The notes under the pieces were generated by a model that searched no databases, was not told where the DNA came from, and was given only the letters and a program-made list of their open reading frames with translations. This document shows positions 1 to 5,430 of a stretch of DNA of 7,983 bases, one piece after another. The stretch spans positions 1 through 7,983 of the forward strand of contig JALAHE010000042.1 in the NCBI GenBank assembly GCA_022712075.1. The letters are read 5' to 3'. This DNA comes from Galactobacter sp. GTDB lineage: Bacteria > Actinomycetota > Actinomycetes > Actinomycetales > Micrococcaceae. The stretch's first letter is position 1. Each line of letters opens with the position of its first letter. A program made the position numbers and the translations under genes.

Positions 1-374
1 GACAGGACCCGGCCGCGCGGCGCGGGCCAGCCGCCCGGATATGCGGCGACCAGCCACGTGAGCGCGGCGAACCAGGCGACCCCGAGGCCCGCGACCACGA
101 GCCCCAGGCCCGGCACCCCGGTGTGCCGCGAGGCCCCGAGCCCCACCCACATGAGCGCGATCACCGCGTTGAAGAACACCACGCCGCCCAGGGTGTACCA
201 CCACGTGGCGCGCACGCCCCGGCCGCTGCCCACGCCGGGCGCGGGCACGGAGGGTGCGCTGCCCGACGGCGCCTGGTCGGCGTGGGTGCCGGACGGCGGG
301 GCACCGGTGGCACCCCGGTGAGCGCCCGGGTCGGCGGAGGGCGCGCCTTGCGTGTTGGAAGGAGGGAGGGTCAC
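1..374 (-). CDS. Membrane protein, N-terminal part only (runs off left edge)
   Basis: A reading frame of 124 complete codons opens at a GTG (374-372) and leaves the window still open. An in-frame TAG at 386-384 makes this the most upstream possible start. Residues 1-58 are low-complexity and rich in Pro, Gly, Ser and Ala, so probably a disordered cytoplasmic tail. Residues about 58-79 (starting ATWWYTLGGVVFFNAV) and 88-112 are strong hydrophobic helices joined by a short loop, SRHTGVPG. No Shine-Dalgarno is visible, but a TAGGCT at 386-381 would place transcription initiation at or next to the GTG, so a leaderless mRNA is likely. I do not recognise the family. A DesK-type sensor kinase N-terminus would fit the two helices and the upstream palindrome, but no kinase motif lies inside the window. 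The reading frame is well supported; its function is not. Confidence 0.6.
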   Translation of the reverse strand, partial: MTLPPSNTQGAPSADPGAHRGATGAPPSGTHADQAPSGSAPSVPAPGVGSGRGVRATWWYTLGGVVFFNAVIALMWVGLGASRHTGVPGLGLVVAGLGVAWFAALTWLVAAYPGGWPAPRGRVL

Positions 375-380
375 GGGCCG

Positions 381-386
381 AGCCTA
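381..386 (-). promoter_or_regulatory. Putative -10 box (TAGGCT) of a leaderless transcript
   Basis: On the minus strand TAGGCT matches the TAnnnT actinobacterial -10 pattern. Its end lies seven bases from the GTG at 374, so transcription would start on the initiation codon. This explains the missing ribosome-binding site. No convincing -35 was found. Sequence-only inference. Confidence 0.35.
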
Positions 387-389
387 CGT

Positions 390-407
390 GCATGACTTTT
401 GTCATGC
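390..407. promoter_or_regulatory. Perfect operator-like palindrome GCATGAC-TTTT-GTCATGC
   Basis: Seven-base perfect arms (390-396 and 401-407) flank a TTTT spacer. The site sits just upstream of the putative -10 of the minus-strand gene and about 120 bases before the plus-strand start at 527. Its AT-rich centre stands out in GC-rich DNA. The layout suits a dimeric regulator. From memory, ATGAC-N4-GTCAT resembles sites of NarL/DesR-type response regulators; this is inference only. Confidence 0.5.
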
Positions 408-526
408 GCCGTCGTGCGTTTGTTCCCGGGCCGGGGTGACGCCGCGACACTGCCGGCCGGCGGCGCCGGCGGGTGGACTTGAAGCAGTTCGCATCACCGA
501 TTCCATCAGCACCTCAGGAGCACGCC

Positions 527-1030
527 ATGAACGGCATCATCGAGTCCCTCCAGCAGCTCGCCGGAAGCCTTCCCCCGCTGTTTCAGCCGCTCGTGTCGGC
601 CCTCGCCGGCGCGATTCCCTTCGTGGAGGGCGAGGGCGGGGCGGCCCTGGGCATCCTCGTGGGCATCCCGCCGGTGGTGGCGATCGTCGCCGGCATCGTC
701 GGCAACTTCGCCTGCGTGTTTGTCCTCGCGATGGTCACTGCCAAGACCCGCGAGGCCGTCGTGACCCGACGCGCCGCCGGGCAGACCATGGTCGCCGAGG
801 CCCCATCACCCCGCAACCGCAAGGTGCTCGCCGCGATGGAGAAGTACGGCGTTCCGGGCGTGAGCCTGCTCGGCCCGCTCCTGGTCCCCACGATGTTCAC
901 GGCCACGGCGCTCGTCGCCGCCGGCGTCCGCCCGGGCCGGGTGCTGTTCTGGCAGGGCCTCGCGATCGTGCTGTGGACCACCGCGATCGGCGTGCTCGTC
1001 TCCCTGGGCCTCTCGGCGCTGGTGCACTGA
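527..1030 (+). CDS. Small multidrug-export family membrane protein (COG2426 type)
   Basis: This encodes a 167-residue integral membrane protein. I chose the ATG at 527 because CAGGAG lies at 515-520, six bases upstream; a longer frame opens at a GTG at 473 but lacks such a site. Hydrophobic segments lie at about residues 17-31, 42-70, 110-134 and 139-165. The family signature is the acidic/glycine loop IPFVEGEGGAALG (30-42) and the second-half motif with EKYGVPGVSLLGPLLVPT (105-122), giving a two-half layout resembling DedA-like proteins. The family is annotated as 'small multi-drug export' (PF06695), but its substrate is essentially uncharacterised, so the name should not be read as function. 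The family-typical loop often has Arg where this protein has EGEGGA. It stands alone, convergent with the ABC operon, and ends at a shared terminator. Confidence 0.8.
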   Translation: MNGIIESLQQLAGSLPPLFQPLVSALAGAIPFVEGEGGAALGILVGIPPVVAIVAGIVGNFACVFVLAMVTAKTREAVVTRRAAGQTMVAEAPSPRNRKVLAAMEKYGVPGVSLLGPLLVPTMFTATALVAAGVRPGRVLFWQGLAIVLWTTAIGVLVSLGLSALVH

Positions 1031-1064
1031 GCCTGCCCACCCAGCCCCGCGCCGCCGAACACCC

Positions 1065-1128
1065 AAACGGCCCGATCGCTTCAAAACTGCCGCAAGAAAG
1101 CAGCACTCCCGAAGCGATCGGGCCGTTT
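1065..1128. terminator. Bidirectional terminator hairpin with 18-bp perfect arms
   Basis: Arms AAACGGCCCGATCGCTTC (1065-1082) and its exact reverse complement (1111-1128) enclose a 28-base loop. The loop can form a minor CTGC/GCAG pairing. The hairpin lies 34 bases after the stop at 1030 and 25 bases after the ABC ATPase stop at 1154, so it serves convergent genes. Each strand leaves the stem through GGCCGTTT, a short T run, consistent with intrinsic termination both ways. Confidence 0.8.
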
Positions 1129-1153
1129 CGCCGAGCTCAGCCGAGCCGGAGGG

Positions 1154-1909
1154 TCAGAGCACCTTGGAGAGGAACTCCTGCAGGCGCGGCGTCTGCGGGT
1201 TCCCGAAGACCTGCTCGGGGGCACCCTCCTCGCACACCACGCCGTCGGCCATGAAGACCACGCGGTCGCAGACCTCGCGGGCGAAGCCCATCTCGTGCGT
1301 CACGAGCACCATGGTGATGCCGGTCTGCGCGAGCTCGCGGATCACCTCGAGCACCTCACCGACCATCTCCGGGTCCAGCGCGGAGGTGGCCTCGTCGAAG
1401 AGCATGATCCCGGGTTCCATGGCCAGCGCGCGGGCGATCGCCACGCGCTGCTTCTGGCCGCCGGAGAGCTGCGAAGGACGCGCGTCCGCCTTCTCCTTCA
1501 GCCCCACGCGTTCCAGGAGCGCCAGCGCCTGCTTGCGCGCCTCGTCCTTGCTGCGCTTCTTCGTCTCCACGGGCGCCAGCATCACGTTCTCGATGCCCGA
1601 CATGTTCGGGAAGAGGTTGAAGTGCTGGAACACCATGCCCACGTGGCGGCGGACCTCGTTGATGTCCACCTTGGGATCGGTGAGGTCGAAGCCGGCCACG
1701 CGGACGGTGCCGGAGGTCGGATCCTCGAGCCGGTTCAGGCAGCGAAGGATGGTCGACTTGCCGGAGCCGGAGGGCCCGATCAGCGAGATCACCTCGCCGG
1801 CGTTCACCGACAGGTCGATGCCCTTGAGCACCTCGTTGGAGCCGAAGGACTTGCGCAGCCCCACAACGTCGATCACGGGTGCCGCCTCAGTCACGGTCTG
1901 CGCGCTCAC
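1154..1909 (-). CDS. Polar amino-acid ABC importer ATPase (GlnQ/HisP type)
   Basis: This 251-residue cytoplasmic ATPase powers amino-acid import. All nucleotide-binding motifs are intact: Walker A GPSGSGKST (45-53), Q-loop Gln95 in VFQHFNLFP, ABC signature LSGGQKQR (148-155), Walker B IMLFDEATSALDPE (168-181) and switch histidine VTHEMGFARE (His205). The length and the FNLFP and THEMGFA stretches are typical of the polar amino-acid subclass (COG1126). The start is a GTG at 1909 whose first bases overlap the TGA of the upstream fusion gene (GTGA, 1909-1906), indicating translational coupling. Gene order permease-ATPase and the lack of a gap make these two one transporter. The exact amino acid cannot be read from the ATPase. 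Transcription ends at the hairpin 25 bases downstream. Confidence 0.95.
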   Translation of the reverse strand: MSAQTVTEAAPVIDVVGLRKSFGSNEVLKGIDLSVNAGEVISLIGPSGSGKSTILRCLNRLEDPTSGTVRVAGFDLTDPKVDINEVRRHVGMVFQHFNLFPNMSGIENVMLAPVETKKRSKDEARKQALALLERVGLKEKADARPSQLSGGQKQRVAIARALAMEPGIMLFDEATSALDPEMVGEVLEVIRELAQTGITMVLVTHEMGFAREVCDRVVFMADGVVCEEGAPEQVFGNPQTPRLQEFLSKVL

Positions 1910-3417
1910 TTGTTCACCTTCTTATCCACGTAGTTCGCCAGCCAGGTCAGCAGCGTGATCACAATGAAGTAGATGACGCCAACGATGATCAGCATCTCCG
2001 TGGTGCGGAAGTTCGCCGCGTAGATCTGCTGGGCCTGGTAGAGCAGCTCGGCGAAGCCGATGGTCAGCAGCAACGAAGAGTCCTTCAGCGTGATGACCAG
2101 CTGGTTGATGATGGACGGCGTCGAGATCTTGACCGCCTGCGGCACCACGACGCGCTGCATCGACTTGCCCCAGCCGAGGCCGAGCGAGCGCGAAGCCTCC
2201 ATCTGGCCCGGGTCCACGGACTGCAGGCCGCCGCGGACGATCTCCGTCAGGTACGCGCCGGAGTTCAGCGCGAGCGTGGCCACACCGGCCCAGAAGATGT
2301 CGCCCTTGACGCCCGTGAGCTGCGGAAGACCGAAGTAGAACAGGAACGCCCACACCAGGATCGGGGTGCCGCGGAAGATCGCCACGTAGACGGTGGCGAT
2401 GCCGCGCAGCACGCGGGAGGTGGAGACCTTCATGAAGCCGAAGACCAGGCCAAGCGCCAGCGCAATCACAAACGCGACGAGCGTGATGACCACCGTGTTC
2501 CACAGGCCCTTGGACAGCGCGGGCCAGGAATCTGCGGCGAGCTGGAAGATGTTTCCGCTGCTGGCGGCCTTGGGGTTCAGGTACTGATCCAGGATCTTCT
2601 GGTACTCGCCGGAGGATTTCAGCTTGGCCAGTCCGTCGTTGAACGCGGCGAGCAGCTCGCCGTTCTTGCCCTTCTGCACGGCAAAGCCGTACTGGCCGCC
2701 GGGGATCTTCTCGGTGCCGCCCTTGCGGCCGTTGCCCTGGGCGATGCCGTAGGCCAGCACCGGGTAGTCGTCGAACACGGCCACGGCCGACTGGTTCTTG
2801 ACCGACTCATACATGGTCGCCGACTGATCAAGCGCCTTGACGGTGAAGCCGTACTGCGAGGACAGCTTCTGCGCCTCCGCCAGGCCCTCGGAGCCGGACT
2901 TGGCCACGACGGTCTTGCCCTTCAGGTCCTCGTAGCCCTTGATGGTGTCGTCCTTGGCGGAGATCGCCATCTGCACGCCGGACTCGAAGTACGGCTCGGA
3001 GAAGTCGAAGATCTTCTTGCGCTCGTCGGTGATAGACATGCCGGCGATGACGCCGTCTGCCTGCCCCGAGGTCACGGCGGAGAGCGCCGCCTGGAAGCCG
3101 AGCGACTGGATGTCGACCTGGAAGTTCTGGTCCTTGGCGATGGCGCGCAGGATGTCCATGTCGATGCCCACGAGGTCGCCGGACGAGGTGTCGCGGAACT
3201 CGAAGGGCGCGAACGTGGTGTCCGTCGCGATGGTGAACTTCTTGCCGCCGAGATCGGCGGGCAGCACGGCCGGCTGCTGGGCCTGCACGACGGCGGCCGG
3301 TTGGCTTGTCGGGGCGGGCGCAGCCTGGGCGGCGGTGCCGCCCAGGAGCATCGCGAGCGCGGCCGCGGCCACCCCGGCGATGGCCCGCAGGCCGAATCTT
3401 GATGGTGTCGAGTGCAC
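1906..3417 (-). CDS. Amino-acid ABC importer: fused substrate-binding protein and permease
   Basis: This 503-residue fusion combines receptor and channel of a polar amino-acid importer. I chose the GTG at 3417 because AAGGAG (3429-3424) lies six bases upstream and a signal peptide follows directly; a frame from 3501 would add 28 unlikely residues. Residues 1-33 are a Sec signal ending near AQAAP. Residues about 59-282 are a family 3 binding domain, with TTFAPFEF, IAGMSITDERKKIFDFSEPY and GFAVQKG. Residues about 304-498 are a permease with several membrane segments and an EAA loop (about 395-430, QMEASRSLGLGWGKSMQRVV). There is no lipobox cysteine, so the receptor is held at the membrane by the fusion. 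The fusion resembles GlnP-type transporters of Gram-positive bacteria, but with one binding domain. Glutamine, glutamate or a similar amino acid is the likely substrate; specificity is inferred. Confidence 0.95.
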   Translation of the reverse strand: MHSTPSRFGLRAIAGVAAAALAMLLGGTAAQAAPAPTSQPAAVVQAQQPAVLPADLGGKKFTIATDTTFAPFEFRDTSSGDLVGIDMDILRAIAKDQNFQVDIQSLGFQAALSAVTSGQADGVIAGMSITDERKKIFDFSEPYFESGVQMAISAKDDTIKGYEDLKGKTVVAKSGSEGLAEAQKLSSQYGFTVKALDQSATMYESVKNQSAVAVFDDYPVLAYGIAQGNGRKGGTEKIPGGQYGFAVQKGKNGELLAAFNDGLAKLKSSGEYQKILDQYLNPKAASSGNIFQLAADSWPALSKGLWNTVVITLVAFVIALALGLVFGFMKVSTSRVLRGIATVYVAIFRGTPILVWAFLFYFGLPQLTGVKGDIFWAGVATLALNSGAYLTEIVRGGLQSVDPGQMEASRSLGLGWGKSMQRVVVPQAVKISTPSIINQLVITLKDSSLLLTIGFAELLYQAQQIYAANFRTTEMLIIVGVIYFIVITLLTWLANYVDKKVNK

Positions 3418-3442
3418 GAAGGACTCCTTATGTGTGCGAGTG

Positions 3443-3466
3443 GGCGCGCCGGTCCTCGAGCGCGCC
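3443..3466 (-). promoter_or_regulatory. Hairpin in the presumed 5' leader of the ABC operon
   Basis: GGCGCGC (3443-3449) and GCGCGCC (3460-3466) are perfect complements around a ten-base loop. The hairpin ends 14 bases before the AAGGAG ribosome-binding site, so it falls in the leader if transcription begins near 3467. GC-rich arms of seven are not rare here, so a regulatory role is uncertain. Confidence 0.3.
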
Positions 3467-3473
3467 TGGACCC

Positions 3474-3503
3474 AGGGTAAACCCCCGGCGGGATCGACCA
3501 CAC
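3474..3503 (-). promoter_or_regulatory. Candidate promoter of the ABC operon
   Basis: A minus-strand TACCCT (3479-3474, preceded by TT) fits TAnnnT. A weak -35-like TGTGGT or GTGTGG lies 17-18 bases upstream at about 3497-3503. Initiation would fall near 3467, leaving a leader of about 50 bases. The -35 region overlaps the palindromic half-sites at 3499-3535, where a bound protein could block or assist polymerase. Low confidence, because the hexamers are degenerate. Confidence 0.3.
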
Positions 3504-3535
3504 CGGTCGGTGTGAGTCACACCACTTTGGGTGTG
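3499..3535. promoter_or_regulatory. Cluster of four alternating CACACC/GGTGTG half-sites (candidate operator)
   Basis: Half-sites lie at 3499-3504 (CACACC), 3509-3514 (GGTGTG), 3518-3523 (CACACC) and 3530-3535 (GGTGTG). Neighbours form overlapping palindromes: CACACCG-GT-CGGTGTG (3499-3514) and GGTGTGAGTCACACC (3509-3523, seven-base arms with one central base). The cluster lies upstream of the ABC importer start and over its likely promoter, so control of that operon is the natural reading. I do not recognise the regulator; the spacing does not match CRP (TGTGA-N6-TCACA). Confidence 0.55.
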
Positions 3536-3543
3536 TTGGTACC

Positions 3544-3612
3544 GCTTTGAGGCGGGTTTTGCGCTTTGAGGCGCGAAAAACGCGCCTCAAAGCGCCAGGT
3601 GCGCCTCAAAGC
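3544..3612. terminator. Nested four-copy palindrome, probably the terminator of the transglutaminase operon
   Basis: The unit GCTTTGAGGCG occurs forward at 3544-3554 and 3563-3573 and inverted at 3583-3593 and 3602-3612. The inner pair extends to perfect 15-base arms, GCGCTTTGAGGCGCG (3561-3575) and its complement (3581-3595), around an AAAAA loop. The outer pair gives 11-base arms. Both same-direction spacings are 19 bases and the whole is symmetric about 3578. It begins 32 bases after the minus-strand stop at 3644 and precedes the ABC promoter, so termination of the upstream operon is the simplest role. There is no T-tract after the stem, and the duplicated nested design is not that of an ordinary terminator. 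Confidence 0.7.
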
Positions 3613-3622
3613 TTCGGCAACG

Positions 3623-3636
3623 GCACGACGTCGTGC
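3623..3636. repeat. 14-base perfect palindrome GCACGACGTCGTGC
   Basis: A gapless palindrome lies between the transglutaminase stop (3644) and the large nested hairpin. It may be part of the 3' processing or termination region, or a protein site. Palindromes of this length arise by chance about once in a window of this size, so significance is weak. Confidence 0.3.
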
Positions 3637-3643
3637 AGTAGCC

Positions 3644-4486
3644 TCAGGCGAGCAGCGTCACCTCCACCGAGGCCTCCATCCGGGAGGAACCCTCGCCGTC
3701 GAAGACGCCGCGCAGCGGCGGCACGTCGCGGTAGTCGCGCCCGCGCCCCACCACCACGTGACGCTCGCCGATCGGGATGAGGTTGGTGGGGTCGTAGCCA
3801 ACCCAGCGCCCGGCGAAGTACTCAACCCAGGCGTGGGCCTCGCCAGCCACGGCCTTGCCCTTCTCGGGCTCGCGCGAGGGGTGGAGGTAGCCGGAGACGT
3901 AGCGCGCCGGGATGCCCACGGAACGCAGCGCGCCGAGGGCCACGTGCGCGATGTCCTGGCACACGCCGCTGCCGAGCGCCCACGCGTCCGCAGCCGTTGA
4001 ATGCACGGTGGTGACGCCGGAGACGTACTTGATGGCCTCGCCCACGCGCTTGCACAGGGCCAGGGCGCTGGCACCCACGTCCTCCGGTTGCAGCGCCTCC
4101 TCCGCCAGCTGGCGCACCCCCGAGGGCGGGGCCGTGAGCGGGGTCTGCACCATCATCTCCGCGAGCTCCAGCGTGCTGCGCGTGCGCAGGCACACCTCCT
4201 CCACGCTCATGGTGGGGACAAAGACGTCGGAGCGTTGGACCGCCACGACGGTCTCGGCCCGCAGGTGCAGCTTGGTGTGGGGCTGGAGCAGCTCAAACTC
4301 CCCCACCGTGGTGCCAAAACCGTCAACGCTGTGGCGCAGCGGCGAGGGCGGGTCCAGGGTGATGGAACTGGAGAGCACCGTCTGGTCCATCTCCTGCAGC
4401 GGGGAGATGCGGACCTCGTTGTAGGAGGCGTGCGCCGGATTCTCGTAGAGAAACTCGAGCGTGTGGACCACTTTGAGGCGGCTCAT
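3644..4486 (-). CDS. Transglutaminase-like cysteine peptidase/amidase of the ATP-grasp/Alpha-E operon
   Basis: This 280-residue protein has an N-terminal beta-rich bacterial transglutaminase domain (about 1-110, PF08379 type, starting SRLKVVHTLEFLYENP) and a transglutaminase-like core (about 145-235). The catalytic triad is intact: Cys176 in GSGVCQDIAH, His218 in GEAHAWVEYF and Asp232 in GYDPTN. No signal peptide is seen, so it is probably cytoplasmic. I chose the ATG at 4486 because it overlaps the Alpha-E stop as ATGA (4486-4483); an in-frame ATG at 4504 would add six residues. Family members hydrolyse or transfer peptide/isopeptide bonds. Here it is predicted to trim or process the product of the ATP-grasp partner, but this is inference from context. 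The order resembles Rv2411c-Rv2410c-Rv2409c of Mycobacterium tuberculosis, recalled from memory. It is the last gene of the operon. Confidence 0.9.
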   Translation of the reverse strand: MSRLKVVHTLEFLYENPAHASYNEVRISPLQEMDQTVLSSSITLDPPSPLRHSVDGFGTTVGEFELLQPHTKLHLRAETVVAVQRSDVFVPTMSVEEVCLRTRSTLELAEMMVQTPLTAPPSGVRQLAEEALQPEDVGASALALCKRVGEAIKYVSGVTTVHSTAADAWALGSGVCQDIAHVALGALRSVGIPARYVSGYLHPSREPEKGKAVAGEAHAWVEYFAGRWVGYDPTNLIPIGERHVVVGRGRDYRDVPPLRGVFDGEGSSRMEASVEVTLLA

Positions 4487-5430
4487 GAGGTGCTTCCGAT
4501 CCATGAGGGCTGGGCGTAGGAGGCGAAGTAGCGATCACGCGTGGCGTCGGCTGCGGCCATGAGGCTCGCCTGCACGCGGCGCATCCACTCGGGCATGTCG
4601 GTGCGCAGCTGCGAGGGATCCACGTAGAGGAGCTCGCTGCGGATCCTGCCGAGCTCGGCGGTGGCGCCGCCCGGGATGACGGCGTCGCCACGGTCCGGGT
4701 CAAGCGCCGCGAGGCACGCGAGCGCCTCGTCGAGGCTGTGGAGGATGGAGCGGGAAAAGTGCTTGTCCCGCACCAGGAAGTTGGCTGCAGCCTGCTCGGA
4801 GATGACGCCGCGACAGGAGCGCAGGAAGGCCTCGTAGCCGCCGCACGCTCGCAGGAGGTTGACCCAGCTTGGCCCCTCGCCGGGGTCTCCCTCGGGGGCG
4901 CCCCAACGGCGGGAGGCCAGCAGCCTGGCCGTCATGTCCGCCTGCTCGATGTTGCGGCCCAGCGCCAGGAAGTGCCAGCCGAGGTCGTGGCGCATCGACA
5001 CGTCCGCGATGCCCACGGCCAGGATGGCGCGCTGACGCACCCACTCGAAGAAGGAGTGCACCTTGTCCTGCGTGATGACCTCGGGCATGCGCGCGTTGGT
5101 GGTGTTGAGGACCTCCCAGAACTCGGCCGAGATGATCTCGCGGGCGCGGCGGGCGTTCTCGCGGGCCGCCGCGAGGGAGAAGGCGATCGAGGAGGGCTCG
5201 GTCCGCGAGGCCACCAGCGTGGTGATGAGATCCTCGCGGCTCAGGGGGCGATCCGCCGCCGGGGCCTGGGCGCCCAGCACGCCGAGCAGCAAGCGGCATG
5301 CCTGCTCCTCGTCCGCCCAGGGGTCCTGGAGCAGCGTCTGCATGTGGACGTCAACCATGCGGGCCGTGCCCTCGCTGCGCTCGATGTAGCGCCCGATCCA
5401 GAACAGGCTCTCGGCGATGCGGCTCAGCAT
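4483..5430 (-). CDS. Alpha-E domain protein (DUF403)
   Basis: This 315-residue, almost entirely alpha-helical protein belongs to the Alpha-E family (PF04168). The hallmark N-terminus LSRIAESLFWIGRYIERSEGTARM (2-25) carries the conserved Arg/Glu pairs of the family. Further conserved stretches include DLGWHFLALGRNIEQADMTARLL (about 149-171) and the C-terminal DPSQLRTDMPEWMRRVQASL. The length is normal for the family. The biochemical role is unknown. It is nearly always encoded next to a circularly permuted ATP-grasp protein and a transglutaminase, as here, and comparative work has proposed a joint role in peptide ligation. The ATG at 5430 overlaps the end of the ATP-grasp gene by seven bases, with a purine-rich GAGGGGGAG just before it. 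Its own stop overlaps the next ATG. All three genes must therefore be co-translated. Confidence 0.92.
   Translation of the reverse strand: MLSRIAESLFWIGRYIERSEGTARMVDVHMQTLLQDPWADEEQACRLLLGVLGAQAPAADRPLSREDLITTLVASRTEPSSIAFSLAAARENARRAREIISAEFWEVLNTTNARMPEVITQDKVHSFFEWVRQRAILAVGIADVSMRHDLGWHFLALGRNIEQADMTARLLASRRWGAPEGDPGEGPSWVNLLRACGGYEAFLRSCRGVISEQAAANFLVRDKHFSRSILHSLDEALACLAALDPDRGDAVIPGGATAELGRIRSELLYVDPSQLRTDMPEWMRRVQASLMAAADATRDRYFASYAQPSWIGSTS

Noticed and set aside
392..439. 15-codon plus-strand frame starting inside the palindrome
   Set aside because: The purine-rich GGAAGGAGGGAGGG at 357-370 is about 21 bases away, too far, and is better explained as coding sequence of the minus-strand gene.
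352..1254. 300-codon plus-strand frame overlapping the small export protein
   Set aside because: It is Arg/Pro-rich low-complexity sequence in another frame; the 527-1030 frame has membrane helices, family motifs and a ribosome-binding site.
1906..3402. Long plus-strand frames opposite the ABC genes
   Set aside because: They are antisense shadows in GC-rich DNA, His/Arg/Gly-rich with no domain. The minus strand carries complete ABC motifs.
3509..3523. GGTGTGAGTCACACC as a CRP site
   Set aside because: CRP half-sites are separated by six bases; here only one base separates TGTGA and TCACA, so a different protein is needed.
3544..3612. CRISPR array
   Set aside because: The four repeats are 11 bases long, alternate in orientation, and have 8-9-base gaps; there are no spacers of CRISPR size and no cas genes.
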